A stretch of 64,000 nucleotides of DNA from Carallia brachiata (GCA_021464245.1 JADCRB010000011.1:2131226-2195225); one strand, 5' to 3'. Counted from the stretch's first letter, positions 22,878 to 36,847 are shown. Program-made: numbers and translations. Notes: generated from the letters alone by a model not told the origin.

Positions 22878-24380
22878 GTGTTTAAATTGTAAAAAATATT
22901 AAAATATGAAAACTCTAAAATATAAGCCTAAAACTCTAAACTTTAATTACTTAAATTTTCTGACAAAACATGATTTTAAGGAAGTTGAAATATTAAAAAA
23001 TGAGAACAGAGTTATTGTACCATAGATATAAAATTAAAAAGTTTCAAAATATTCAAGCGGATTGTGTTAATTGAATTAACTTTGTGTTGGTAAATTAATT
23101 TTTTTTTATGGAGCAGGATTTATTTAATCAATAAATATTTGTACATATATATATTTTCCAAATCAAACCTTAAAGAAACAGCACACAAGGAAAATTTTTA
23201 GAGGCCGATGATTTGGTGTTCGATAAAATATTCTGAAAATAATAAATTTTAAATTTTAAATAACAATATTTATATTTTTAATAACAAAATTTTATTATTT
23301 TTTTATTCCTTAAAGTATATATCTTATTATTAAAAATTACAATTATTACTATCAAAATAATTTTTCAGTCTAAAAATTCTACCTCTTAATCTATCCTCCA
23401 GCGGGTATTTACAAAATTCTGGTGAACAACCGCCACGTCATTTACTAGTAATTTATAATTTGGATAAAAATTACAAGAACTCAAAAAAATATGCATAAAA
23501 ACAGAGCTTCATTACGAATTGTTTAATCTAAATTAGTAATAGTAGTCATGTAATTTATTTTTATAACATCTAACAGTTTATCTGATTTTTACTCTAAATT
23601 TCAATCATTCAACAATTTAGATTATTTTATTACTATTTATTATTACATAAATGTTAGCTACTAGTATTTTCAAAAACAAAAAATTACAGTATCGGAAGAT
23701 TTGCACTCAAGCATTTTGTCTAAATGTAATTATATTTTCATTTTTGTCACGCCTCCACTTTTTTATAAAAAATATATATTTTATTTTTTTTGTTGTAAAA
23801 AGTGAATGCATGAGTATAAAAAAAAAATGTGATTGTATTTGAGTAAAATCTTGAACGCCAATCTCTCTGATACCATAACGGTGTTATTCAAAAACAAAAA
23901 ACAAGTGGGTGCCCGATCTAGAACTCTTGGGTGCAAAATTATTTTCTCATAGATAAAAAAAACAGGAAAAAAGAGGGAACCTGCATCCGATTAAGAGGTT
24001 CCACTCGAATTAAATTCTGTAACCGGCGTTCTTGAAAGAGCATCGTCACATGTGACGATTACCACAAGGATAAGGAGAAGGGAATCACCAAAATTGTCCT
24101 TTCCTTCCTATTCGGTTTATATGACCAGAAAGCCATCTTATTGGCGTTGACCAAACACAGTGTCATTGTGAATTCGCTGGATCCATATGGCACACACGGT
24201 GGGAAATCCATACAACAAAATTGCCGTCATTTTCTAACTTATTTCATGTTTTTCCACTTTTGTGGCTATTAATTAAAGAATATCATTATGTAAATATAGG
24301 TTAAGAAGGTATAAGTAAATATGTTTATCATCAGATAATATATAATAATTTATTTTTTTTTTTAATTTTTAAATTCAATT
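22878..24380 (+). repeat. Tandem duplication, segment B copy 1
   Basis: Matches 28547-30840 once an insertion in the second copy is removed. Its 3' part (about 23980-24260) is the best conserved, including cgtcacatgtgacgatt and a long stretch around ttcggtttatatgaccagaaagccat. No open frame spans it in both copies, so it is more like a conserved non-coding or dead-gene segment. Confidence 0.8.
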
Positions 24381-24394
24381 GTATCTAAATTGAT

Positions 24395-25825
24395 CTCCTA
24401 CTACATTGCTAATGATTTAAAGCCACAATTTGGTCTATGAGCTTATCTTCCGTTCATGATTTTATCCTTTAAACTTCAAAAGTTTTGATTTTGGATGTCA
24501 AGGTTTGTCTAAGCAATTAAAAGTGAATCTCTATTACCAAAAAAAAAAAAAAAAAATCTCGACCATTCAGTTCCGTTCCATTAGTGTTTATGCAGTGAAC
24601 CAAACACAAAAAAAGAAAAAGTGTTAATATCTACAAAAATCATTATCGTTGTGTAAATTAACAAATATAACTTTATTTTTCAAAATTCACAATTTAGATT
24701 TGGTAGGAATTTTTTCTAATAAATTTGCCACGCTGTTAAGTTCAATGGCCATTATTTTTTTTTTAATGTGAATTTTAGTTGTCATGTTTTTGTATTATAT
24801 GTCAATATTTGGTACACATCATTATAATAAGTCACTATTTTTGATAGATTTCGTTCATCAAATTGGACGAAATAGTAGATTTGTTAAAAATTTTTTATGG
24901 AATCTAAATTGTGAATTTTTAAAAGAGATATTATATTTGTTAATTTGCGTAAAGATTATTATTTTTGTAGATATTAACCCAAAAAAAAACCTTGATGGAT
25001 CGAAAACAATATTAAACTATGTGATTCTCTCGCGAAATATTTTGAAATTTGATGATCTGTCAATTTTTACAATTTTATAATGTAATTTGGCATATTAAAA
25101 TAAATATAATAAATATCATAAGAATTTTAAAATTATTTTTATTTGTGATAATACATTAAAAATAAATTTTAAAGAAAGTATGATTTTTTTATTTTTCAAT
25201 CTATTAAATCTTGTAATTTCGGATACTAATTTATCAAAATATCATATATAATATGAAGTTGCACAATCTAATAGATCATATATTTTTTTTGAAAAAAGAT
25301 GGCTCAAAACTCATATTGTCATGACATTTGTGTAACTTTAACATGAATTCCCCATAGTAAAAGAATTTTCAAAAACTTTCTCTGATGTTTCAATAAAAAT
25401 TAGTTTTAATGTGCTAATTCATAATATAAAATTATCCAATAGTTACCGCCAGACCATTAGACATTCAACTCGCATTTTTTAATATAATTTTTGCTATGCT
25501 TTTGTGATTTTTTTTTTCATTCCGTTAAATATTAACGGAATCTAGCGATGGATACCATCATGATACATTGATGGACGTCTTATGTTCGTGACTCTGTGCG
25601 CTTAACTTTGTTTTTATCTTATCTTAAACTAGGGAATCTTAGAGAGGTTAGTCATCTTTGTGAATTGTCAATTAAAAAAAAAAAAAAAAGGCTATCTTTG
25701 TGAATTTAAGAGAGGTGTGATTCGTTAAGGTTCTGATTTTATTTTTTATAAAAAAAGATTCACCACAAATAATAATAGTATTGAGCGGAACTACTCTAGA
25801 TTTGATATAACAATTATTAAATTTA
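24395..25825 (+). repeat. Tandem duplication, segment A copy 2
   Basis: Second copy of 21157-22765, starting right where segment B copy 1 ends, which gives the order A-B-A'-insertions-B'. Confidence 0.85.
24621..24980. mobile_element. MITE with GTGTTAATATCTAC/GGGTTAATATCTAC terminal repeats (copy 2)
   Basis: 360-bp counterpart of 21393-21755 inside the duplicated segment. Same arms and no coding capacity. Confidence 0.75.
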
Positions 25826-26066
25826 AAAAATAGATAAATTATTAAATATTATTTAATTAATTATGTTTTGCTCACATACTATACTGATTTTATTTACATA
25901 ATCTTACTTATGATATTATTTAGGGTACCTGAAACTTTGATTCAGGGTTGTTAGTAAACCAAACCTGACTAGTTAAAAACTGGTCAACGTTAGGACAGTT
26001 TTGAGAAAAAAGAAATTGATAATAAAATGGTAACAAAAGAGCCATAGGTTAGTGGAGGGAATTTAC

Positions 26067-26476
26067 AATTCAGTTAATTAAATTACAACTAAAAATTTGA
26101 TTAATTGATTTTCGGTTAACTAAAAGTTTTAGTTTAATTTGGTTAATTGATTAACTGATTTTAAAAAAAATATAATTTAAATGTACAATAAATATTTTGA
26201 TATAGTTTTTTAAAAAAAATTTGTAATTATCATTATATATAAGATAAAAAGTGATTGTTTAAGATATAATAATATTTTTAATATTTATTTGTTGCTAATA
26301 TAATAGTATTTTAGTTCAGTTGGGTTAATCATATTTTTTAATATTAAAAATTTAAAATGAATTGAAAATATTAATTTTTATTCAATTTGGTTAACCAGTC
26401 ATTAAGTAACTAAAAATTGGATTCGATTAGATTTAGTTTTGTTGGTTAAACGAAATTTTTGAATTTTTCAACACCC
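26067..26476. mobile_element. Dispersed GGTTAACT-type repeat, copy 1 (left end missing)
   Basis: Rich in repeated GGTTAATTGATTAACTG motifs and ending ttcaacaccc, the complement of the gggtgttca left end seen at 39212. Most of its length resembles 45442-45880. Probably a non-autonomous DNA transposon family. Confidence 0.55.
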
Positions 26477-26706
26477 AAGGTTAGTGAGCCTTCCAAATAA
26501 TTTCATATTTATTGATTTTAATTTAATTAACCTTAATGTGCGTGTGATCTCCGAAACTCTAAAAGAGTGATTTATAACCGTTAAGGGTTGAATTCATAAA
26601 CTTTTAAATTCATAACCATTTGATTTAAGATACAGACGAAAGTATGACTCTCCTTTGTTTATTTTTTTTGACCAACACTCCTTTACTTATTTTACACAAA
26701 AATTTT

Positions 26707-27006
26707 ATGATTGTAAGTTTGATTGGTTGTAAGTAATTATTAGTATACGATGTGAAAAACGAAATATATAATGTGATAAAAGAATTATACAAAAAATGAT
26801 ATTACATATTAAAAAATATTATACGACTCATTTAAATATTTATAAATTTTTTTTTTATTTTCAATGGTTGCTCACACAGGACAACATGTAAAAGAGAATT
26901 ATACGACATATTTATAATTTTTTTTATAATTTTTCTATTATATCGTATTTTTTACATCTTATATTGTATATTAATAGTTATTTACAATCACTAAATTTAT
27001 AATTAT
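26707..27006. mobile_element. 300-bp MITE
   Basis: The left arm (atgattgtaagtttgattgg, then attagtatacgatgtg) is the near-complement of the right arm (tattgtatattaatag, then ctaaatttataattat). About 60-80 bp of imperfect terminal repeat, no coding capacity. Confidence 0.7.
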
Positions 27007-27186
27007 GCAGTGGTCCCTTTTATTTTAAGACACCGTTACTGGATTTTAATATTATTAAACTTGCTTTTGACAAAAAAAAAAAGAATTATTAAACTTGCGG
27101 GTCATGTCATGTTGCGTTGTTTAGATGGACTTCTTTTCTTGGTTCGATTGTTCGATTTTTTTAAGGAAAAAACGTTCACATTTTAG

Positions 27187-27459
27187 GGTGTGTTTATTTA
27201 TAGTAAAATATTTTATAAATTTTTTTTTATTTTTTAATATTTGTTTCATATAAAATATTTTACAACGAAATATTTGAAACAAATTTTAAAATTTTCAAGA
27301 AAAATAATTTACGCCTTTTCTGAACTGAAGTTATTGTCTAAAAAAAATCCAAGATATATTTTAAGTGAGAAATAAGAAAAAATTATTATTTTTACTATAA
27401 ATATTTTTTCCTATAAATATTTTATAAAAACAAGTTATTTTCCAACAAATAAACAGACT
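27187..27459. mobile_element. hAT-like MITE
   Basis: Terminal inverted repeats of the type GGTGTGTTTATTTA and, on the other strand, AGTCTGTTTATTTG. A TTTTAG-like sequence flanks both sides as a candidate target duplication. AT-rich and non-coding. Confidence 0.6.
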
Positions 27460-28546
27460 TTTAGTGAATAAATTGTCAGAAAAGTGCCATAAAGTATAAA
27501 ATGAAAAAAGTAATAATTTTTTTTACACTTTTTAACTGTGATTATAAAAAAATTCTAAAATTATAGTATTACAGACATTTTCCCATCAAATTTTTTCTTA
27601 ACTCGATATCCAATCCTTAATTTTAGTACCAAGAGAGTTGCATGCCTCCTATAAATCTTATATTTAGGCAAATTTTTGAAAGATGTAAGAATGGAGCCTC
27701 CCACCACCAATCCCAATAGACAATCACTCAGCTGTGTGTTTGGATTTAAAGTGAAGTTTGAAAGAAAATTATGAAAAAAAAAAACTGTAAGAAAGACAAT
27801 GAAAGAAAAAAAAATTTTTGTGATTAGTTGTTTAAATATATTAGAATAATGTGAGAACGAATATAAATGAAGAATATAATTTTTATTGGAATATTATGAG
27901 AAAATAAGAGAAAGAAAAATACTATTAGTTAAAATGATACTTGTACCCTATTTAAATAATAATCTATAATTATCGCTTGGATAATTTTGTTAGTTAGTAA
28001 TAAAAATTACTGAAAAAGTCTTGCCTCATTTTGCTCCCAAAAACCGTGAGACACTGAATGGTACAATTCATGGGAAAATTTTTTTATTTTTTTTCAAGAA
28101 ATTTTCTTTCTCATATATTTTCCAAACAAATAAAAAATTAATTTTTTTTTTCAATTTTCGTTCTTCTCATTTTCTTTCCACCCTTTTTCTCATAAAACAA
28201 GCAAAGGGTAACACTGAAGTGGGTGTTTGATTACTCGACTTTATTGAATCGCTTTTGGGTCAATGGTAATGTCCCTGTTATTTATCCGCCAAATAGCGAA
28301 ATAAGAAACATATTTTACATTCTGAAACATTATGACAAACTTCTTCGCATTGATGTCTGTTGAGGTTGAAGCTTTGGGTGCTTGACTCAGTCAGACATAC
28401 AAATCCGTTACTAAACTCGTTACAATAGTAAAACCTTAGTTCTCAATCAGTTTTCAATCTCACAAGAATAGTTCTCAACCTTTTTTTTATTCGAAATCTA
28501 TTAAATCATCAGTTATATAATGAAAATAGTTCTCTTTTTCTTTTGT
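27460..28546. other. AT-rich spacer, no gene recognised
   Basis: Extra sequence between the MITE cluster and segment B copy 2. A gtgtgtttgg motif near 27737 and tttccaaacaaataaa near 28117 hint at another decayed MITE, but the ends cannot be fixed. Confidence 0.4.
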
Positions 28547-29392
28547 CTAAATTGGAACATGAGAGTTCTAAAATATAAGTCTAAAACCCTAAATTTTAAT
28601 TACTTAAGTTTTCAGATAAAAAATGATTTTACGAGAAACTGAAATGTTAAAAAATGATAACAAACTTATTACAATTCAAATATAAAATTAAAAAATTTGA
28701 ATAGAATGTTTCCACTGATTATACTAATTGAATTAACTTTTTGTTGGTAAATTTAATTTTTTTTTATGGAGCAAGATATGATTTATCTATATATATATAT
28801 ATATATCCAAATCAAACCTAGAAGAAATAGCGGATAGGGAAAAATTTTAGAGGCCGATGATTCGGCGCCGGACAAAATGTTTTAAAAATAACAAGTTTTA
28901 AATTTTAAATAATAATATTCATATTCTTAATAATAAAATTTTATCACTTTATTTTTTATTACTTAAAATATGCATATTAGTATCAAAAATTACAAATTAT
29001 TATTACCAAGATAATTTTTCACACTAAAAATTCTGGCTCTTAGTCTATCCTCCAGCGGATATTTACGAAATTCTGGTCAACAACCGTCACCTCATTTACT
29101 AGTAAATTTCATAGTTTGCATAAAAATTACGAGAATTTCAAAAGACAAATATATAAAAAAGAAAAGAGTTTCATTATACTGATTAATTTAAATTTATAAT
29201 AAAATAATTATGTATTTAATTTTATAACATCTAACAATTTATATATTTTTAATTTTAAATTTCAATTATTTAACATTTAATATTATTTTGTTATTATTTA
29301 TTACTATATAAATTTTAGCTACTAGTATTTCCAGAAACCAAAAACAAGTGGGTCCCCGATCAAGAACTCTTGATACAAAATTATTTTCTTAT

Positions 29393-29497
29393 AGTGTATT
29401 TGATATACAAATTGTACAGTGCGGTATAAGATAGTATAAACTATATTAGCTTATATTATCTTATACTACACTGTCCAGTCTATATACCAAACGCACT
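29393..29497. mobile_element. ~105-bp MITE
   Basis: The first ~47 bases (AGTGTATTTGATATAC, then GTACAGTGCGGTATAAGATA) pair with the last ~47 (reverse complement AGTGCGTTTGGTATAT, then GACAGTGTAGTATAAGATA). An almost perfect hairpin at the left edge of the insertion in segment B copy 2. Confidence 0.75.
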
Positions 29498-29924
29498 CAT
29501 ATAATATAAGATATGATAGATTATTAGTTTATATTATATTTGAATGTCATTAAATAGTATATAATAGTTATCATATTTGATGTTTGGATGATATAAGATA
29601 TAATAATATAGTATATTAAAATTATTTTTTACTCTTAGAAATAATTAATTTACATTTACTATTAATTTTAATCTTTTTATTAAAAATAATTAAAATTAAG
29701 TAATAAAATTAATATTTATTTTATATGTTATTATACATTATATTATTTATAATTTTTTAATTTTGTATAAAAATATTTTTTAAAATTAAATATTAATTTT
29801 ATTTATACAAATAAATTTTAAAATATCAAAAAAAAGATTAATATTTATTTAATTTTTTGAGGAAAAAATTAAATAAATTTTAAGAGATAAATTTTCAAAT
29901 TTATATGAAAAAAAAAAAAGGAAT

Positions 29925-30175
29925 GAGCACAAGAGTGAGAGAGAGTGAGGAGAGAGAAAGGAAGGGAGGAAGGAAGAGAGAGGGAGGAGAGAGAAAGGAA
30001 GGGAGGAAGGAGGAGGGAGGAAAGAGAAAGGGAAGAGAGAGAGAGAAAAGGATTGAGAGAGAGAAGAGGGAGGAGAGAGAAAGGAAAAAGAGAGAGACGA
30101 GGAGTGAGAGAGAGGAGGGAGGAGAGAGAAAGGAAAGAGGGAGGAGAGAGAGAGAAGGGAAGAGAGAGAAATGAA
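29925..30175 (+). repeat. Polypurine (GA-rich) tract
   Basis: About 250 bp nearly free of pyrimidines apart from scattered T and rare C, built from gagaga/gggagga variants. The long plus-strand frames here are composition artefacts of Arg/Glu/Lys/Gly codons. Such tracts can form triplex (H-DNA) structures. Confidence 0.85.
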
Positions 30176-30840
30176 TTTTTTAAAAAATATTTAAATTTTA
30201 TTTTAATTAAAATGATATTTTAGTAAATATATAATTTATTAATACTAATTTATGATATGAGATAGACTAATTTATAAGAATTAAAGAAATGATACTATCT
30301 CATATTTATGGGATAGTAAGTTCACACTATTCTATCTTATACATATACTATAAATTAATTAAATATAAGGTAATATGAAATAATTGGCTACTAATTTATT
30401 CTATTCTATTTTATCTCATGAAATAAAGGTACCCACGTGAATAAAAACAAGAACCTGCATCCGATTGAGTGGTATGGTATTCTTGAAAGAGCACCGTCAC
30501 ATGTGACGATTCCCAAATGGATAGACAGAGGCGAGTCACCAAAATTGTCCTTTCTTTCTTGTTCGGTTTATATGACCAGAAAGCCATCATAAGGGCTGCC
30601 ATCCCCTTGACCAAACGCGGTGTCATTGTGAATTCGCTGTCATTTGGCACACACGGTGGGAAATCCATACGAGAAAATTGCTGTCATTTTGTATCTTGTT
30701 TCATGTTTTTCCGCTTTTGTGGCAATTAATTAAAGAATATCATTACGTAAGTAGATGTTAAGAAGATATAAATAAGTACCTAATTTATTATTTAACAATA
30801 TATAATAATTTATTTTTTTTTAATTTTTAAATTTAACTAT

Positions 30841-33800
30841 ATTTAATGACTTATATTACTTTAATTTTGTTTTGATCTCATTTAACTTATATTTATCAAG
30901 TATTTCCTTTAATTAAAACATAAAATGGCCTTTTGATTTAGTTTTTTTTTTGGTTTACATTTTGATTTAGTTTTTATGTTGCTACGAGCGCCCACTTATG
31001 TTCTCACATTAATTGTTGGGCGTTTGTTTGGTTTTTGTTTGACTTTTTGTGCGTGTGATGGTGAGAATGGAAAAAATTTGAGCAAAAAAAAAAAAAAAAG
31101 AAGTCAAGAAAACGTTATACTGAAAAGTTTAAATTATTGATCTTCTCTCAAAAAACCAAAAAAAAAAAAAAAAAAGTTCAAGCTATTGATGGGTTTCAGA
31201 ATAAATCATTTCATAAATTCTAATATGTCCCGCCCTTACATGTAAACTTATTAGGCAAGAAAGGCCTTGAAATGCAAACATAAGACAAATTTGAAAGCAT
31301 GAACAAAAGATAAATCTGTTACACTTATAGATTTTTGCAATGAAATGCAATTCCCAAAAATTAAAGTTGTTAGATGAGATCAAATGAATTGTCTATTAAA
31401 TTCTAACGACAACTAGTTAACTAAACAAGTGTTATGGATGATTATCAAGAAAGAAATATAATTACACGCATATAGAACGTGACGTGCATACTGTTCTAGC
31501 ATTTTTGGTGTTTGATAATACTTGCAAGATGTTGGTACATGGTGTTTGCCTTAGGAACGAACAAGGATAACACGTCTTTCAACTTTCAAGCCTAATCCCG
31601 GCCAATAATTGAATAGCAATGTTTTTAATTCGTGTTCGTGCTAGAAACAACACCCAATTGCTTGTTCGCAAGGCAAAATCTTGTTGAAATTAATCTAGAA
31701 TCATTTAGATCTAGAATTCAGTATTCAAGTAGAATTTAAAGTAGCAAAGTCTCAGCGGATTTGCCTTCAATATTTTGAGTCGGAGTTGATGATAACTATA
31801 ATATGAGGATGTGATGTCTTACTATATTATGGGACGTGTGAGCATATGTTGTTAATTAATGAATGTGACTTGTATGGTTGGTCGATAGGACTCATAAGTG
31901 TGGTTAGTAAAAAGATATAATTAGATTGTGTGTTTTTCAATTATTGTGTGCATTGTTTTTGAAAGTAATATAATGAACAGCGTTATTTAAAAATATATAT
32001 ATACAATTAACAGTGATATTAAAGTTAATTGAATTGTAATTTTTTTTTTGATTTAGATTGCCCAGTATCCAGCTTATTGGACTGACTAATAAAAATAGTT
32101 TTATTAACTTGATCCGAGTAGGACCCCGAAAGGCAAATCGTAACTTTAATACCGATTGCTTAATGCCTTATCAGACTTTCGATCCATTACTTATTTTTGC
32201 TGATTGAAAAAGCTTTATATTATTATTATTATTATTATATCTCTATTTATATTATAGGGTCTCTGTTATTAGTAAAGCAAGCAGGTTTCATTATGGACAG
32301 ATTGAGTTTCCACACTGCATCCACACACGTTTAATTTGTACAATCACGAGCACTTTTTGTGTAACTGTAATTAAAAAATGAAACGAAAAAATCAGTAATA
32401 ATTTTTGTATCACTTTTTATCGTTACGGTTGTATAAAGTATGCTTGTTGTTGCACAAACTACATACGTGTGGAGGTAATGTAGAAACCAACGTCTACCCC
32501 TAAACATTTTCCCCAAGCCTAAATGCCCTACAATCAAAAAACAACGCTAACGAGCTTTCGCGCAAGTGGCAACATCCATTTCTTCTGGCTGTCGAGCCGG
32601 AGCTTGCTGGGCAGTCAAGTAGTCCAGATTCATCCTTTCCATACCATATGCCCTGCTTACTTAAAACAAGTGTGATTGAACCTTCATGGACTATGACCAA
32701 CTACCCATCTTACCTCCTCTACGTTCTTGACAGCCCATCTTTATTTCAGTGGAGTCTTTCAGTGGCATGTTTCGGTCCTCTTCAGCCACTGGTTCAAGTA
32801 CAAGATACTATCATTACCGTTAGGACATGCCACTGAATTCTCTCACCTTAATTAACTTCAAAACCCATTAATGAAAAATATTTTCACTCAGTTCAATTTC
32901 TTGTAGGATTGATTTCTTCTTCATGATCCTCTCCTCCTTCGTATGACGTACATTGAGTAAGCATTGCCTTGACCATCGTATCCATATTATATGATGATAA
33001 TTTCTCTTGAACTTGAGAATTGTGACCTTAATTTGTTCTTTAATAATTTCTCTTTTGTCTGCCCATTTTGATCAAGCTACTTTTACACAGGACTTTTAGA
33101 TTCAAATATGTGGCTAAGCAATAGAGGTGATAAAACTATATTTATCTTAACATAAAATTATTCTTCTGCTGATGGACATGACGGATGATGAAGAAGACAC
33201 CTACTTGAAATGTCAAACATAATTAATAATGTAGATTATCCTTACACTTTCAATAAAAGTACTCGAAGAAATAAAGCCCCATTTCTTTGTTGTTGACTAA
33301 CTCTAATACTAATAGCTCTGATATCATGTTGGCGCATAGATTTGATAACACACTGTTAACTAATCTTAATATATACATGCAACAACTTTCGATTTCAATA
33401 TTATTAATCTCAAAAAGTCACATTAATAACAAGAATAACCACACTCACAATTCACCCCAATAATATCTACTGACTAGAATAAACTGAAATACTACTCATG
33501 TCCTTACATATTAGAATACTCTTAGTCTTAATTCAACAAAAAAAAACATATAAAATTCAAGTCAACTGTCTAACTTCTACTGACATTTATTCTTATTTTA
33601 ACAAACGAACTTAGATTAATTTCAACATTCTTAAACAGGACCGTATTAGTAATGGTAATTATTTGATGAATGGGAAACTCCAAGAATAGATGTACAGTCT
33701 CAAAGGACATCATGGTGAACTCGTATGTCTTGAAAAAGGACATTGTATAACCTTTTATTACTAGAGAAATCGTATAACAACGGCATATGTATTTTTGTGT

Positions 33801-35075
33801 GGTGTTCCTACGACGATTTGAATAACAGAACAACATGCGTGACTGTTCCAAAAAATACCTCATGCAATTTGCATTTAAAAAAAATATATCTAATTTGACT
33901 TACATTTTTTTAGTGAATATAATTAATTTATTATTTTACACCACACAATGAATGAAATTCATTTCAAGTAAAAAAAATAAAAAAAAGATTGTGTGGTATT
34001 ATATTATAAATAAATCTTACCCACTCAAAAAAAGAGTTAAATTAGTAAATACCTTAAAAAAATATTAACTTAGTGAGTTTAGAGTTGACAATTGCGTTAA
34101 TTTAGAACAAAAGAGTCGGAAACACAAAAATTAAAATTTTATGCTGTTCGTAAAAAGGAAAACCCCATATTGGAAAACCTGAGGGAGAAACAATACGGAG
34201 CGACAATATTTTCTTCGTACCACATAAAGAACCTAACGTTAATGAGCAAACACGATTAACATTTTTCCTTCTCTTTCCAAATTAATAAGGAGTGATGTAA
34301 GCTATTATATTTTAGGTGCTTACTATTTTTATTTTTTGAGTAAAACTTACTCATGATTTAATACTATTTAAGTATTTCTTTCAATTTTTTTATGTAATTA
34401 GATTTTATTTATTATATGGTGTAAAAGTACAAGTAAGTTAAACTCATTAAAAAACGTGAGTTAAAATAGAATTGTCCTATTATTCTATGAGCCGAACGGG
34501 GAAATTAAATAAAATTAATGAATTTCTCAAGCTAAATTGAAACATAAGTTCCAATCCAGCCATTGAAATTAACATCACTGCCGCCATTTTATGCTTGTGA
34601 GGAATGGAATTTGAGCTAACTAAAACCACTCGATGCGATTGGGCCACTCTCCGTGAACACAAGCACCATATTCCTTGATGTGACTGATTTTTTCATTTTT
34701 CGACTGACAAAAACACCACTCTACAAATAGACCATGCAGCTTGTGGTAGAAACCATTGGGGTTTGCTTGTTTAGTTTCACGATTTTATCTTTGCTTACAA
34801 ATTAATTTCAACATAAAACATCGAAGATCAAGACCGTTGTCTTGATGGGAGATATGCATAATTTGTCAAAACAATTAATTGAAGATGATAATGACTCGTA
34901 TCAACCTGCCGACGTCCTTCTTGATACATTTATCTTTCTCGGACATAATTTTCAACAGACTTAAAAAAGGAAAAAAAAAGAAAATCTCCTTGGGTGGAAA
35001 ACATAAAACAGATCACGATACCCTGATACCAACTCCAATTAAAAAGGTGTTTAGTTGTCTTTTACACTATAAAAA
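30841..35075. other. Intergenic, no gene recognised
   Basis: AT-rich with microsatellites, for example (TTA)n near 32217-32238. Around 33310-33330 the plus strand reads ctctgatatcat, the complement of a copia primer-binding site, suggesting an LTR remnant downstream (about 33335-33560). A less AT-rich patch at 32500-32840 has short broken frames that I cannot assign. Confidence 0.4.
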
Positions 35076-35880
35076 ATGGCTGGAAGAATAGTAGAATGTT
35101 CCTTATCTTTTACGTTTATATCTCTGTATTATTTAGTGGTCGTAACATCAGGGGTCCAACCGTGGAATAGGCGAGGATGTCCTATTTGGACTGCAGCGCA
35201 AGATATACCTTCTTTTTTGTCAACTGCTTATGGTTCAGCATCAACAAAAATAATATTGTCCGAAGGAAATACACGGTGATTAATAATTGGATAAATGTTT
35301 ATGGCTAGAAGATTTGGTTGGAAATTATCCAATATGCTTTAGTAATATTTTTTCTGAAAAATTCAAGATTTAGGGTTTCACAAAATATATTTACTATTTA
35401 GTTTTTGGGAATAAGAGAAGTCCACATCGGATGTAATCTGACCATATTTTCGGGTCATGTAATGGAGCCCAAAACAATTGAAATTGCCAAAAGACCACAG
35501 TGAAGCAGTTGATAAATTGGAAAAGGAAAGTAAACATGTTCATTTAAGAGAATTAGCATCAAAGAAAAAAAAAAAAGACGTTTATAGTTATGATATGGAA
35601 TTTTCAATAGGTCCAAACGCGATATACTTATACAAGATGATAACGAAAGATAAAGGAATCTTTTTGCTTGCTATGTGGTGTAGGCAATTAATATACATTG
35701 TTAAAAGAAGTAAATTTTCCCTGAACAGCAGAGTGTCTAGCCGATGATCAAACACCAAATGATGATTTTATGAAAATGGGAAAAATGAATATCGTGGCCG
35801 ATGATCTATTGGTCTTGCAATGGATGGGAAGAAAAGATAAAGAAACAATTAGAGAGCTTCCTTTCTGACCAATCCTTTAT
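35076..35880 (+). pseudogene. Unrecognised coding-like fragments
   Basis: Three short plus-strand readings follow each other: 35076-35279 (MAGRIVECSLSF, then GVQPWNRRGCPIW), 35478-35747 (SIGPNAIYLYKMITKDKGIF) and, in broken frames to about 35880, VADDLLVLQWMGRKDKETI. Stops interrupt between them. Codon composition looks more protein-like than the surroundings, but I do not recognise a family. It ends just before a diverged LTR. Confidence 0.25.
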
Positions 35881-35943
35881 TAGTGGCTTTAGAGAGAGAC
35901 TATTGGCAACGGCCATTGAATTTTATGAAAGCTCTGGAACAGG

Positions 35944-36792
35944 TAAATTTCGAATCTAAAATAATTAAATTCGAAAAATAAAAAAAATTACAAATAAAAA
36001 TTTAAAATAAAAAAAATTTACGTGGGTCGATCTCCGTAAATCCTCCGATTAGTGTTCCGTTTTTTACTCTGTCAAGGGCTGCACGAACTTGATATTGACA
36101 GAAATAATTTCCACAACTTTATCTTGAACTAGGTAAACTGAAACTGGATCTGATTTGGACGTTTAGACTACGGTTAAGAACCGAGAGACCTGATCTGAGC
36201 CGATATGACTTAATTTCACCGATGGTCAAAGGGACTTATTCTCGGATGAGCTGCATGGACTTTACTGAGAGCCGTATGAGGTTAATCCCAGCTGGATTTG
36301 TAATATTTTGATATTTTCAGATCTATATTCTCATAAATTCAGATCTAGAGCGATCCGAGAATATGAACCTAAAAACAATTTTAGAAATGGAAACAACAAA
36401 TTTTTTAGAGTTTACCCCTGAAATATCTCTCAAAAAAGGAGTTAGGAGAGTATACTGCAGAGTAAAACACGTAAGAAAAGGTGAAATTTTCTTGAGAGAT
36501 TTTCAAATTTTTCTTTTTCTCAAATTCTCTGTATTTTTCTGTTTACAGATTTGCTGAATGATCGGGAAAAGGATACACTCAGAATGCTAAAATGTAAGAG
36601 AAAAGTGATAACACAATTAAAATTTTGCAATTCTTTGTAATTGCTATTTTTTTTATTGCTGCCCCCTTATTCAATTTGAAGAGGCCAATTTATAGGTCTC
36701 CTCCGTCTGCCTGCCACCAACTATTTAGTTGGTGGCAATTAATTAATTTAGGTTGGCAGCTGCCCACCTTGACTTCAAGGTTGGCGGCTGCC

Positions 36793-36847
<55 letters not shown>

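Larger units (their letters stand above)
28547..30840 (+). repeat. Tandem duplication, segment B copy 2, with a ~1 kb insertion
   Basis: Matches 22878-24380 up to about 29392 and again from about 30426. The ~1.03 kb between is absent from copy 1 and so was inserted here, or lost there. It contains a small MITE and the polypurine tract. Confidence 0.8.

Noticed and set aside
29905..30223. Arg/Glu/Lys-rich frames of about 90 codons
   Set aside because: Produced by the GA-rich tract; two frames overlap with equally low complexity.
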